Source: Roseovarius sp. UBA6217
GTDB taxonomy: Bacteria > Pseudomonadota > Alphaproteobacteria > Rhodobacterales > Rhodobacteraceae
NCBI GenBank assembly: GCA_002421985.1
Contig: DISF01000053.1
Span: 75,841 to 139,840, forward strand
Direction: 5' to 3'
DNA length: 64,000 nt
The notes under the pieces were generated by a model. The model did not search any database. It worked only from the letters and a program-made list of their open reading frames with translations, and was not told the DNA's origin. The position numbers were made by a program, and so were the translations under genes. The stretch's first letter is position 1. Every line of letters starts with the position of its first letter. This document shows, piece after piece, positions 16,369-25,486 of this stretch.

Positions 16369-18312
16369 TCATCCGGTGCTGACCGCCTGCCGCTTTCCGC
16401 GCAGAAACCGCCATGCCACCAGACAGACGAGCGCCAGCCCGCCGATAATGTCGGCCATAGGCGCAGCATAGAACAACGATGCGGCCGTCGCCAGAAACAA
16501 CCCCCGCCCCAGCAGGGACAGCGTTCCCCCGAGGTAACCGCTCAACCCGACGCTGACGGCGAAGATGGCGGCGCTTGCCACACCCAGATCCAGAACGATC
16601 TGAACGGACCCGCCCTGCGCCAGAATACCCGGCCTGAACACGAACAGGAACGGCACCACATAGACCGCACCGGCAAGCATCAGCGCGCGGCCGGCCACCT
16701 TCCAGAAATTGGCTCCGGCCAGTGCGGCGGCGGCATAGACGCTGGCGCAGACCGGTGGCGTGATGGCCGACAGGATCGCGTAGTAGAAGACGAACAGGTG
16801 GGCCGTCATTTCCGGCAGGCCAAGCCGCACGAGACTGGGCGCGGCAACTGCCGCCGCCAGAACGTAGGAGGCCGTCGTCGGCACATCCATGCCCAGCACG
16901 ATTGCCAGCACAGCCGCCAGCAGCAAGGCGACGATCAGGCCTTGGTCGGACGCGGAAAAGAGCAGGTTCGAGATTTTGACACCGGCCCCCGTCGCCGTCA
17001 GAACCTTGACCACGATCGCGGCACAGGCCAGCAGCGCGGCGATCATCACCAGTGCGCGACCGGCTTCAACCATCCCCTCGTAAATGTCGCGGGCCAGCCC
17101 GGCCCAGCACGCCCGCAACCCCTGCGCGCGGGCTTCCTGGGCAAAGGGGCGCACAGCCGCGCAGGACAGGATCAGAACGATGATCGACGCGGCACCCGCA
17201 AAGCTCGGCGTATAGCCCTGAAACAGGAAATAGACCACCGTCCCGATGGGAAGAAACAGCGGGATCGCCTTGTCAGGTGCCAGAAAATCCATCGGTTTCG
17301 GCATTTCGCTCTTTGGGGTGGGCTGAAGGCCTGTGCGACGGGCATAAAGATCCACACCCAGCCATATCGCAAGGTAATAGAGAAATGCCGGGCCGATCGC
17401 GGCCAAGGCGATCTGGGAGTAGGGAATGTTCAGGAACTCGGCCATGATGAAGGCGGCTGCCCCCATCACCGGCGGCGTCAACTGACCGGCCGAGGAGGCG
17501 ACCGCCTCGACCGCGCCGGCAAAGGCCGGCGGGTAGCGCAACCGCTTCATCGTGGGGATGGTGATCGAGCCTGTCGCCATGACATTGGCCACCGCCGATC
17601 CGGTCACCGTCCCGAACATCGCCGAGGACAGCGCACAGACCTTGGCGGGGCCGCCGAACGTGCGCCCGGCGATCCAGGTGGCCATTTTCATGAACACGTC
17701 GGTCGCCCCGGTGGACAGCAGCAACGCCCCCAGAAGCACATAGATCGTGATGACCCGCGCGCCCACATCCGCGAGATAGCCGAAGATGCCGGTGGTTGAG
17801 CTGTAGAAGGTCTCGACCGCCGTGCGCGCCGAAACACGCGGCGGGCGCCAGCCCCCGTCAATCAGATCATACCCGAAATAATAATAGAGAACCGTGATCA
17901 GCGCGAGCAGGGGCAGGAACCAGCCGATCACCCGTCGGGCCGCTTCGAGCGTCAGCAGGACGGCCAGCAACCCGGCTGCCTTGTCGAGCGGGCCGTATTG
18001 CACCATGATGTCGGAAAAGCGATGCCGGTTCACGATCACATAGAGGCAAACCCCAAAGGCCAGGAGGCCGAGCGTGATATCGATGGTCCGCTCCAGGCCG
18101 TTTCGGCTGCCGGTCCGTGACGCGCGCGCGGCGTAAAGGAAAAAGGCACCGCCCAGACCGAAGCCGATGAAGATGGGTCGTTGCACCAGTGGTTCGAACT
18201 GTCCGAACAGGGCGTTGTAAAAATGCAATGCGACGAACGCCGCGAACAACGCGCTGAGCGCCTGCGCTCCGCGCCGCTCCCAAGGTGAAGCTTCGGTCGA
18301 TGACTGTTTCAT
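16369..18312 (-). CDS. TRAP transporter fused permease (4TM/12TM, TAXI type)
   Basis: Protein of 647 residues with about 16 membrane segments: a small-permease-like N-terminal part joined to a DctM-like part. This is the form normally paired with TAXI solute receptors. Typical segments are GTVTGSAVANVMATG and TPPVMGAAAFIMAEF. Start ATG 18312 (MKQSSTEAS) chosen for the GGGAGGAAAC site just upstream. The TAXI receptor gene lies 85 bp upstream on the same strand, and the CoA transferase genes precede that. Together they would import and activate one acid. A close analogue of the pair is at 31856-35003. Confidence 0.92.
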   Translation of the reverse strand: MKQSSTEASPWERRGAQALSALFAAFVALHFYNALFGQFEPLVQRPIFIGFGLGGAFFLYAARASRTGSRNGLERTIDITLGLLAFGVCLYVIVNRHRFSDIMVQYGPLDKAAGLLAVLLTLEAARRVIGWFLPLLALITVLYYYFGYDLIDGGWRPPRVSARTAVETFYSSTTGIFGYLADVGARVITIYVLLGALLLSTGATDVFMKMATWIAGRTFGGPAKVCALSSAMFGTVTGSAVANVMATGSITIPTMKRLRYPPAFAGAVEAVASSAGQLTPPVMGAAAFIMAEFLNIPYSQIALAAIGPAFLYYLAIWLGVDLYARRTGLQPTPKSEMPKPMDFLAPDKAIPLFLPIGTVVYFLFQGYTPSFAGAASIIVLILSCAAVRPFAQEARAQGLRACWAGLARDIYEGMVEAGRALVMIAALLACAAIVVKVLTATGAGVKISNLLFSASDQGLIVALLLAAVLAIVLGMDVPTTASYVLAAAVAAPSLVRLGLPEMTAHLFVFYYAILSAITPPVCASVYAAAALAGANFWKVAGRALMLAGAVYVVPFLFVFRPGILAQGGSVQIVLDLGVASAAIFAVSVGLSGYLGGTLSLLGRGLFLATAASLFYAAPMADIIGGLALVCLVAWRFLRGKRQAVSTG

Positions 18313-18397
18313 GTTTCCTCCCGAGACGGCGGGGCGCATGTGGCGCCCCGCTCGACCGGTCTTTTTGACCGGCGGTGTGACTGTCCGCAGTGCGCAA

Positions 18398-19369
18398 TCA
18401 CTTGCCTGCGGCTTCTTTCCAATATCGCGCCGCGCCCGGATGATAGGCTATGCCGGTCTCGATGGTGGCGACGGCATCGGCGGCGATGTCGTAATCCGCC
18501 AGTTGCGGCCAGGCTTCGACCAGCAGCTCCATGTTCTGGTGGATGCTGCGGGCGATATCATAGGCGGTCTCGTCGTCCATGACGCCGGTGCGGGTCAGGA
18601 AGAACACATTGAGCTTGGGGACCCGCATCTCCTCGGAGCCCGGAATAAGCCCTGCGGGAAGGGTTGTGAAACCGACGCCCTCCATGGCTTCCGTCGCCGC
18701 TTTCTCCTGCTCTTCGGAGAAGCCGATCAAGCGCATCTTGGTGCTTGTCATCAACTCTTGCAGGGTCGCATCGGCAGAGTTCGAGGCACCGTATTTGCTG
18801 TAGCCGATGATCTGACGGTTCTTTATGCCTTCCACCGCGTCACCGACGGCACCGTGCACAAGATCGGCGTTGATGCCGAACATCGACAATACGGTGGTCG
18901 TCAGGGTCTCGGCGGCCGATCCCCGGATGCCGGGATTGAATTTCTTCCCGTCCAGATCATCGAGCGAGGTCACGCCCGAATCCTCGGTTACGGCAAATAG
19001 CAAAACCGAGGCGCTGTAGGGATAAAGTGCAACCGTGTCGGGAATTGCATTGCCTTCGAACTTGCCGGTTCCGTTTCGGGCCGAGATAAGAATGTCGGTG
19101 GTGGCAAGGCCGAGATCGATTTCTTCCCGCGCAAGGCGCAGGACATTGTCCACGCTGGCACCGGTCTCGATCACGTTGACGGTGGCACCTTCGATGCCGG
19201 TCTCGATCGCCTTGCTCATTGCCACCGAGATCGTGAAGTGGCTGGAGGTCGGGCTTGTGGTCCCCATCGTGATATCCTTGGCCGAAACCGCCCCGCCCAC
19301 AAGAATGGCACTCAGGGCGACCGCGGCACCGATTGCGCCCCGGCTTCCGGTTGTTCTGCGTTTGAACAT
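18398..19369 (-). CDS. TAXI-family TRAP solute receptor
   Basis: Periplasmic protein of 323 residues with a signal peptide (about 1-29, ending GGAVSA). It has the TAXI family start of the mature protein, ITMGTTSPTSSHFTISVA, and ends in a short segment after YHPGAARYWKEA. It delivers ligand to the fused permease encoded immediately downstream. Start ATG 19369 with GGGAGGAAG upstream; the ATG eight codons earlier lacks such a site. It lies 45 bp downstream of the CoA transferase beta gene. Ligand unknown. Confidence 0.9.
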   Translation of the reverse strand: MFKRRTTGSRGAIGAAVALSAILVGGAVSAKDITMGTTSPTSSHFTISVAMSKAIETGIEGATVNVIETGASVDNVLRLAREEIDLGLATTDILISARNGTGKFEGNAIPDTVALYPYSASVLLFAVTEDSGVTSLDDLDGKKFNPGIRGSAAETLTTTVLSMFGINADLVHGAVGDAVEGIKNRQIIGYSKYGASNSADATLQELMTSTKMRLIGFSEEQEKAATEAMEGVGFTTLPAGLIPGSEEMRVPKLNVFFLTRTGVMDDETAYDIARSIHQNMELLVEAWPQLADYDIAADAVATIETGIAYHPGAARYWKEAAGK

Positions 19370-19413
19370 GTCTTCCTCCCAGTTGTTGTTCAAAATTATC
19401 GGAACTCTGCGCG

Positions 19414-20181
19414 TCAGGCGCGCAGAGTTCCGGTCTTGTCGATCCGCTCGCGCAGGACGGTCAGTTCTTCGTCTGTTGGCGGCGGCGTCTGCGGCACGTC
19501 GCCCGTGATCCCAAGATCGAACCCCGTGTGGCGCTGAACCTCTTCGGCCGTATTGCCCGCATGGACCGATTTGAGCCGCATCCGCAGCGTCGTCTTGTCG
19601 AAATCCATGACCGCGCGCGGTGTCACCACAAAACGCGGTCCTTCATTTATCAGGCCGGCCTCGCATTTGGCCTCGGGCCCGGAAAGATGGCCCGGTATGG
19701 TGATGAAATCCACTTTCTCCACGAAATTCCGCGCCGTATGAACCGTGGGACAGATATAGAATCGCGTCGAGGTGTGGCAGTAGGACAGGTTGGCCGCCCC
19801 CGGCCCGCGCATCTTGGGCGCGTGCAGTGTGCCACCGACGTGATGCAGGTTGATGTTGCCATAGGCATCGTGCTGCAACCCGCTATGAAAGAAAAAGTCC
19901 AGCCCGTGATGGCTGTGGCCGAAAAGCTCGATGAACGTCTCGGCGGCCTCGCAGCGGCCCAGGGCACGGTCGTCCAGCATCGAGGGATAAAGACGCCCCG
20001 GCAGCGGGTTGAAGAACATCTCTCCGCCGATTGTCAGGTTGGGTGCGTGCAGTTCGCGCGCCAGAGCGATCGCCGCCATCGGCACCAGGGCCGCAGCACC
20101 CGCCGCGCCCAGCTCGCCGTCGGCCAGGTCGCGGGCCAGCACGACAACCATCTGCTCAAGGGGGGAAACTGCCGCGCTCAT
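19414..20181 (-). CDS. Family I CoA transferase/CoA-ester hydrolase, beta subunit (GctB/IpdB-like)
   Basis: Protein of 255 residues matching the beta subunit of two-subunit CoA transferases. The strand NLTIGGEMFF puts Glu54 where glutaconate CoA-transferase has its catalytic Glu, so transferase chemistry is possible. The C-terminal PPTDEELTVLRERID segment strongly recalls IpdB, the beta half of the steroid-ring hydrolase IpdAB. The start overlaps the alpha gene stop by ATGA. The next genes encode a TAXI-TRAP transporter. Both a CoA transfer to the imported acid and a ring-opening hydrolase are possible; sequence alone does not decide. Confidence 0.82.
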   Translation of the reverse strand: MSAAVSPLEQMVVVLARDLADGELGAAGAAALVPMAAIALARELHAPNLTIGGEMFFNPLPGRLYPSMLDDRALGRCEAAETFIELFGHSHHGLDFFFHSGLQHDAYGNINLHHVGGTLHAPKMRGPGAANLSYCHTSTRFYICPTVHTARNFVEKVDFITIPGHLSGPEAKCEAGLINEGPRFVVTPRAVMDFDKTTLRMRLKSVHAGNTAEEVQRHTGFDLGITGDVPQTPPPTDEELTVLRERIDKTGTLRA

Positions 20182-21116
20182 CTCTTCCGCGCCTCCGCTT
20201 CGAGCCGGGCGAGATATCCGGCACCGCCAACCGCTTCGATATAGTCATCCTGGCTTTTTGGCCCGGTCACATGACGCGCGATGTAGGCGTCCAGCCCTGC
20301 GCGGTCGCCGGCACGGGCGGCATCGCCCAGGTCGGCGTAGGCGTCGATATGATCCTCATCCATCGCGTAATTGGGGAAGCTCGCGGTGGGGTGTGCGCCG
20401 TAGGGCAGCTCGACCACCGCATCGACATAATGGCCCGGCACCGTGACCCGTGACGGATCGTCCAGAATGACGTTGTCCGGCACGATCCGGTCCACGCTGG
20501 CAATCACCATGTCCGAGGCGCGCGCCATCAACTGATCGGCATAGACCATCGTGCTGAGATGGCGCAGGTTTCCCCAGCGGTCGGCCTCCTGCGCGTGCAG
20601 AAACGTGACGCGGGGCCGGATCGGCCCGACCGCGTGAATGCGACGTCCCGAAAAGGGACAGTCGATCTCGCGGATCAGCGGATTATGCTTCAGAACGTCT
20701 GATCCGCGCAGCGCGTCGATCGGCTGAAACGGCACCCCATGAGCCGAGGCCATGAGCCCGCCCACCACGGTCAACGCGTCAAGAGCGTGGGCAGTCACCT
20801 GCCCGGCCTCAACCGCGCTGCGAAAATTGGGGCAAAGACGGTTCTCCAGCGTGACGCCGGGAATGAATACCTGCTCGACCGCGCCAGCCGCGATCATCAG
20901 ATCAATGTCGTAGCCCGCGCCGGGCGAGGAATAGACATGCAGGCCACTTGCGCCCGCAGCCAGCAGCGCGCGCACCAACGCAACCGGCCGACCCTGCTTG
21001 AACAGCCCGCCAAGGCATAGCTCAGGACGGTCCTGCAAAGCGTCCAAGGCCAGACGCGCTGCGTCCTGGAGCCCCGCGACCTTGCTGCGACGTGTGGGAT
21101 TCGTGTTGCCTTCCAT
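20178..21116 (-). CDS. Family I CoA transferase/CoA-ester hydrolase, alpha subunit (GctA/IpdA-like)
   Basis: Protein of 312 residues with the alpha-subunit fold of glutaconate CoA-transferase and IpdA. It has CLGGLFKQGRPVALVRALL near the start, SSPGAGYDIDLMIAAGAV, then PNFRSAVEAGQVTAHALDA and GVPFQPIDALRGSD. An acidic residue often present after the 'D' in this last region (as D-E in IpdA relatives) is Ala here. Start ATG 21116 (MEGNTNP) was preferred; the longer reading begins at a TTG with no ribosome site. It pairs with the beta gene by an ATGA overlap. A perfect 12-bp palindrome lies about 120 bp upstream. Confidence 0.8.
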   Translation of the reverse strand: MEGNTNPTRRSKVAGLQDAARLALDALQDRPELCLGGLFKQGRPVALVRALLAAGASGLHVYSSPGAGYDIDLMIAAGAVEQVFIPGVTLENRLCPNFRSAVEAGQVTAHALDALTVVGGLMASAHGVPFQPIDALRGSDVLKHNPLIREIDCPFSGRRIHAVGPIRPRVTFLHAQEADRWGNLRHLSTMVYADQLMARASDMVIASVDRIVPDNVILDDPSRVTVPGHYVDAVVELPYGAHPTASFPNYAMDEDHIDAYADLGDAARAGDRAGLDAYIARHVTGPKSQDDYIEAVGGAGYLARLEAEARKR

Positions 21117-21237
21117 CGTAAGGATCGTCGCTCCGATGCTTCTGATTCCCTGCCAGACCGCCGCAGGATTTTCACAGGACAACTATACTGGAATGCACGC
21201 GATCCAGCACCTTCCGGCAGGTGACGGGCATGATCGA

Positions 21238-21249
21238 GCACATATGTGC
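21238..21249. promoter_or_regulatory. Palindrome GCACATATGTGC (CACATATGTG family, site 2)
   Basis: Perfect 12-bp palindrome in the gap between the CoA transferase alpha start and the end of the membrane protein gene. It is followed by GATTG, as at site 1. It is in position to control the CoA transferase-TAXI-TRAP operon. Confidence 0.6.
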
Positions 21250-21280
21250 GATTGGCCGCGCCCGACACAGGATCACGAAA

Positions 21281-22708
21281 TCACAGCAGCCCCGTTGCGA
21301 CACCGCCACCGACGATGAGCATGATGAGGACGATGCTGGCAAGACCGAACACGCCGTTCCAGCGCAAACCGATCGTCACGGGCCGTTCCCCGACGATGGA
21401 AGAGGCATAAACGACGGCTGTGATGGCTGGCCCAATGCAGATTATGCTGCTCCAGCCGCCGGCCAGCGCAAGGCCCAGAGCGAGCGGCGACAAACCATCT
21501 ACGCCGATACGGTTGACCACTTCCGCCAGCAGCACTACCGAGATCATCGGGTGCACACCCAGCAGCCCCGTCAGGAACACCGTGATGACCAACAGCACAA
21601 CGGTCAGGACAGGCCGCGTGGCAATCAATCCGAGGTGGTCGGCTATCCATTCAACCGGGACGACCTCCAGTGCAACAAGACCGATGAATCCCGCCGAAGC
21701 GATAACGCTCATTTCGGTCGCGTATCCCGGTGCCTGGGCCACGAACCGGCGCGCGATGTCGGGAATAGTGCCGATGCCTCCGCGCAAACCGACCCAAAAA
21801 AGCGCATAAAGCGGCACGATAGTGATCAGGACGGTCTGGAAACTGAATTCGGTCGCCCTGTCCAGCGCCACCACGACCGCCCCCAGAACAAGGATATGAC
21901 CGGCGACGATAACGACCGCCCAATGAGCCCAGCGCGGCAAGTCTCCGGTCAGCGCCGACGCGCGACCCCGCGCCGAGGGCGGGTGCCACCATTCCACCGT
22001 GTCCAACAGCCACCCCAGAAGGAAAAGCACCCCGGCCAGCGCAATTCCGTAAGGGGCGAAATTCGACCATTGGAGCCCCGGAATCGTGAGAATCATCAGG
22101 TTGAGAGCGACCCCGAACGGCGTCCACAACGCGATCGAGGAAAACCCCCGCATACAGGCGCTCACCATCCTGCGCTTGCGGGCCTCGAACACGAAATCAT
22201 CCATTTCATGGCGGTGGGCCTTCAACCCTTTCATGATGACTTCAAGCATCACGCCCAGCCCGCCAAGGTTCAAAAGCACGCCAAACAGATGGCCCCCTGC
22301 CCCCAGCGAGGCGTAGCGGCGGGTCGGCGGCTGCAAGGTCAGGAATTCTCCGGCAACCTCGACAAACGGGTCACGGGTGGCCGCGATACGCAAGAAGGCG
22401 ACAGCCGTCAGCAGCGCTGACAGGAAAACGACACGCGCCGCCGCCTCGGCGAAAATATCCGCTCCGATACCATCGGCCAGCGCCAGAACGGCAATCGCGA
22501 ACGAGATTAAAAGCAAAACCCGTCCGACGCGGGCAATGTTGCGGAACGCGATCACGAGATAGACGCCAAAGAACCACACGACCGCGATCGACAGGCCGCT
22601 GGCGGGAAAGACACCCTGCACGATGCCGCCGCCAAGACAGATCATCAGGCAGATGGCGGCAATCGGGTTGCGCACCGCAGATCGTTTCAGAGCATCAATA
22701 AACGACAT
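21281..22708 (-). CDS. Multi-spanning membrane protein, putative transporter
   Basis: Protein of 475 residues, strongly hydrophobic throughout, with roughly 11-12 predicted membrane segments. A non-membrane stretch near the middle contains TVEWWHPPSARGRASA. Segments GVHPMISVVLLAEV and GGWSSIICIGPAITAVVY sit in the second half at places where ion-coupled transporters of the DctM/ArsB/DASS superfamily have re-entrant loops, but I cannot name the family. Start ATG 22708 (MSFIDALKRS), with GGAAGAG upstream; a GTG 23 codons earlier has no site. It stands alone on the minus strand, ending 165 bp before the CoA transferase alpha start. A carboxylate carrier is a guess from context. Confidence 0.7.
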   Translation of the reverse strand: MSFIDALKRSAVRNPIAAICLMICLGGGIVQGVFPASGLSIAVVWFFGVYLVIAFRNIARVGRVLLLISFAIAVLALADGIGADIFAEAAARVVFLSALLTAVAFLRIAATRDPFVEVAGEFLTLQPPTRRYASLGAGGHLFGVLLNLGGLGVMLEVIMKGLKAHRHEMDDFVFEARKRRMVSACMRGFSSIALWTPFGVALNLMILTIPGLQWSNFAPYGIALAGVLFLLGWLLDTVEWWHPPSARGRASALTGDLPRWAHWAVVIVAGHILVLGAVVVALDRATEFSFQTVLITIVPLYALFWVGLRGGIGTIPDIARRFVAQAPGYATEMSVIASAGFIGLVALEVVPVEWIADHLGLIATRPVLTVVLLVITVFLTGLLGVHPMISVVLLAEVVNRIGVDGLSPLALGLALAGGWSSIICIGPAITAVVYASSIVGERPVTIGLRWNGVFGLASIVLIMLIVGGGVATGLL

Positions 22709-23241
22709 CTGCACCCGCTCTTCCAAGGCCGTTTGGCCCTCTTGCGAAGCGGCGACCGGTCTGACCGCGCCAGACACGCCGGTCGGGCAGCGTTGTCGTC
22801 AATTCCAGCTTCATCCGCTGCTGCCCGCAACGCGCCCTTGTCTTCCGGACCATTCACGCAGACACCCATGGCCGCCGTTCTTCTCGACTCTTTCATGACA
22901 CGTCCGGTGCCTGTTCTCAAAGTGATTCAGACGGCATGACTCGGTAAACTTGCCTCAATCCGGGGAGATAACAACGCGACAACCCCCTTCAACACACTTC
23001 AACACATATGTGCGAACAGGTGGGTGCCCAACCCCGGACGTTTCCGCAACCGCAGAGACCGGCCGGCGCGAAGAATACTTGATCTCTTGGCCGGATCAGG
23101 CGATCCCGACGTCAAGGAACATGCCACTTGGGGAATGTCGGTGGATAACAGCAAGCGTGGCATTGCAGGTCGGGGCGCGGCCCCCCATGTTTTCAGCCGA
23201 CGCAGAAAACACGATGCTGGGAAAAGGCTTGGATCAGACAA
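22709..23241. other. 533-bp non-coding stretch between divergent genes, with operator-like palindrome
   Basis: No reading frame here looks like a protein on either strand. The only structure I see is the exact CACATATGTG at 23003-23012. It lies about 230 bp before lolA and 295 bp before the divergent membrane-protein gene, so both promoters could be served. It is the longest gap in the window. Confidence 0.6.
23003..23012. promoter_or_regulatory. Palindrome CACATATGTG (site 3)
   Basis: Exact copy of the recurring 10-bp palindrome, followed by CGAAC. It lies in the divergent promoter region between the putative transporter and lolA. Confidence 0.55.
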
Positions 23242-23844
23242 ATGAAATATGCGCGTATCCTGATGATCCCCATCCTCTGGGCGGCGATGGCCCTGCCGGC
23301 GGCAGCACAAAAGCTATCGCTCGCAGAAATATCCTCCTATCTCAATGATTTGCGAACGGCCCAGGGCCAGTTCACGCAGGTCAACGAGGATGGCACGGTC
23401 AGCACGGGGCGGATCCTGCTCAAGCGGCCTGGCCGGGTCCGATTCGAATATGATCCGCCCGAGGCCGCGCTGGTGGTGGCCGATGGCGCCACGGTGGGCA
23501 TCATTGATCCGCGCTCGAACGAGCGGCAGGGCTTTCCGCTGCATCGCACGCCGCTCAAGATCATCCTCGCGCGCAATGTCGATCTCACGCGCGAGCGGAT
23601 GGTCGTGGGCCACGCCAGCGACGGCGTGACCACCACGGTACGCGCGCAGGACCCGAAAAACCCCGAATATGGCAGCATTGATCTGGTCTTCACCGCCAAT
23701 CCGGTGGAGTTGCGCCAATGGGTCATCAACGATGCCAATGGCGGCAGCACCACGGTTATCCTGGGGGATTTGCGCCGGGATGTGCGCCTTGACGATGATA
23801 AATTCGTCATTCCCGGCACGCAGGATCACCGCATCGACCGCTGA
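23242..23844 (+). CDS. lolA: Outer-membrane lipoprotein carrier protein LolA
   Basis: Protein of 200 residues with a signal peptide (cleavage about after ALPAAA). It has the LolA core: ISSYLNDLRTAQGQFTQVN, then RPGRVRFEYDPP, and FTANPVELRQWVI near the C-terminus. LolA carries lipoproteins through the periplasm from LolCDE to the outer membrane. The sequence looks intact and of normal length. In Rhodobacterales the gene usually sits beside ftsK; here it lies alone among catabolic genes, with a non-coding stretch on each side. It may be the single chromosomal copy moved, or a second copy. Confidence 0.93.
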   Translation: MKYARILMIPILWAAMALPAAAQKLSLAEISSYLNDLRTAQGQFTQVNEDGTVSTGRILLKRPGRVRFEYDPPEAALVVADGATVGIIDPRSNERQGFPLHRTPLKIILARNVDLTRERMVVGHASDGVTTTVRAQDPKNPEYGSIDLVFTANPVELRQWVINDANGGSTTVILGDLRRDVRLDDDKFVIPGTQDHRIDR

Positions 23845-24055
23845 GCGGGCGCGCGCTCCACTGGCGGCTTGATCTGATCTTTAGAGTGGATGCCGCACGC
23901 AACCGCAAGGATAATACCCTTGACCATCGCCAACACGATGAGTCTTGTCGGCAAAAGCGGCTCCCGCACAGTGAAACAGGCAGATTGCCCGGAAAATGCG
24001 GGTTGATAGCACCTCCTGACATGGGGCAAACTGCAATACCGGAGAGGATCAGGAT

Positions 24056-25486
24056 ATGGTCAGTGATTTCACCCGCCGCCTGACGCGGTTCATCGCCGCG
24101 CCGCATCGGCTGGACGCGGAAAATGCCGAGCAGGCCGCGCTTTGCGTGGAGGATACGGTGGCTGTCATCTACGGCGGGTGGCACGAGCCGGTGGTCCGTC
24201 GGCTGGCAGCACTTGACGGAGACGGAGCGGCCGCGCCCGTGGATACATTCGGCAAGGGCGACGTTGAACGGTCCGCGTTTCTCGGCGCCGTCGCTGGTCA
24301 TGCGCTCGACTTCGACGATGTCCACACGCTCAGCGTAACGCATCCCAGTGTGGTCTTTGTGCCGGCGCTGATGGCCATGGTCGACGCGCGGCCCGAGACG
24401 GCCGCCCGTGTCGCCTCCGCGCTTGCGGTGGGAACGGCCGTCAATGTCGCGCTGGGAAAGGTCCTGGGCTTCGGTCACTACGACAAGGGCTGGCACGCCA
24501 CCTCGACGATCGGGGCCGTGGCTGCTGCGGCGGCGGTCGCGCATCAGATTGACCTCGACGAAGAGGCCATCGGCAATGCGCTGTCGCTGGCCGCGTCGCT
24601 GGCCGGCGGATTGCAGATCAATTTCGGCGCGATGGCGAAACCGATCCAGGCCGGCAACGCCGCCCTTGTCGGACTGCGCGCCGCCCGCATGGCCGAGGCC
24701 GGCATCACCGGTGCCCCCGACATCTTCGCGCCGCGCGGCTTCTTCGACCTTTATGCCGGCCGGGACGGGCTTGCGGGCAACCCCGCCGAGGTGGTGCCAA
24801 AGATCGATCTGGGCAGCGTGTCGCGCAAGCTTTATCCCTGCTGCTATCTCACGCACAGGATGATCGCGGCAGGGCGGCATCTCTACGCGGAACGGGGCGG
24901 AGAGGCGGTGCCCGATGGGTCCGTGATCGAAATGACGGTGCCCAAGAGCGTCATGGTGCCTCTTCATGTCACCGACCCCAAGGATGGAATGGAAGCCAAG
25001 TTCTGCGCCGCCTATACCCTGTCCACCGCGCTGCATCAGGGCAAGGTCGGGCTTGCGGATTTCGAGGGCAACAGCCCTCACCGTCCCGAGATCCGCCGTC
25101 TGATGGACATGGTAACCATCGAAACCGAATCTGACGCGGAGCACGATCGCGTCGGTGTGGATCACGGGGCGGTCCGTGTCCGCCTGCGCAAGGGAAACGA
25201 AACTCTGGCCGAATCTTCGGTCGCGGCACATCCCGGTTCGCCCTCGGACCCGGCGAGCCCCGCCGAGATCGGAGACAAGATCGCCGATTGTCTTGAGAAA
25301 TACCGCAGAGACGGCGGCGCGCCACCGTCTGCCGGGGCGTTCCGTCGGGATTTGCGCACACGGCTGAATCTGCCGCAGCTGGGTCAATCGACGGCCCCCG
25401 ACGGCCAATCAGGCCATGTGCGGGACAATGGATCGGCACACGGCACGTCATCCGCCAACAAAGCACCGTCTGAAAGGACCACCTGA
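24056..25486 (+). CDS. MmgE/PrpD family protein
   Basis: Protein of 476 residues of the family that includes 2-methylcitrate dehydratase PrpD, aconitate decarboxylase and iminodisuccinate epimerase. Family segments seen are HALDFDDVHTLSVTHPS (the His/Asp-rich active-site region), YDKGWHATSTIGAVAAAAAV, and KPIQAGNAALVGLRAARMA. Its length is normal, although the last 50 residues look disordered. Start ATG 24056 with GGAGAGGATC upstream. The stop overlaps the next ACAD start by one base (TGATG). Dehydration, decarboxylation or epimerisation of a polycarboxylic intermediate is plausible; which one is unknown. Confidence 0.88.
   Translation: MVSDFTRRLTRFIAAPHRLDAENAEQAALCVEDTVAVIYGGWHEPVVRRLAALDGDGAAAPVDTFGKGDVERSAFLGAVAGHALDFDDVHTLSVTHPSVVFVPALMAMVDARPETAARVASALAVGTAVNVALGKVLGFGHYDKGWHATSTIGAVAAAAAVAHQIDLDEEAIGNALSLAASLAGGLQINFGAMAKPIQAGNAALVGLRAARMAEAGITGAPDIFAPRGFFDLYAGRDGLAGNPAEVVPKIDLGSVSRKLYPCCYLTHRMIAAGRHLYAERGGEAVPDGSVIEMTVPKSVMVPLHVTDPKDGMEAKFCAAYTLSTALHQGKVGLADFEGNSPHRPEIRRLMDMVTIETESDAEHDRVGVDHGAVRVRLRKGNETLAESSVAAHPGSPSDPASPAEIGDKIADCLEKYRRDGGAPPSAGAFRRDLRTRLNLPQLGQSTAPDGQSGHVRDNGSAHGTSSANKAPSERTT

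Noticed and set aside
21117..21182. Extended start for the CoA transferase alpha subunit
   Set aside because: The extension begins at TTG, without a ribosome site, and family members start near the ATG at 21116.
22687..22920. Small minus-strand frame upstream of the orphan membrane protein
   Set aside because: 77 codons, basic and unstructured, overlaps the membrane-protein start region; no support as a gene.
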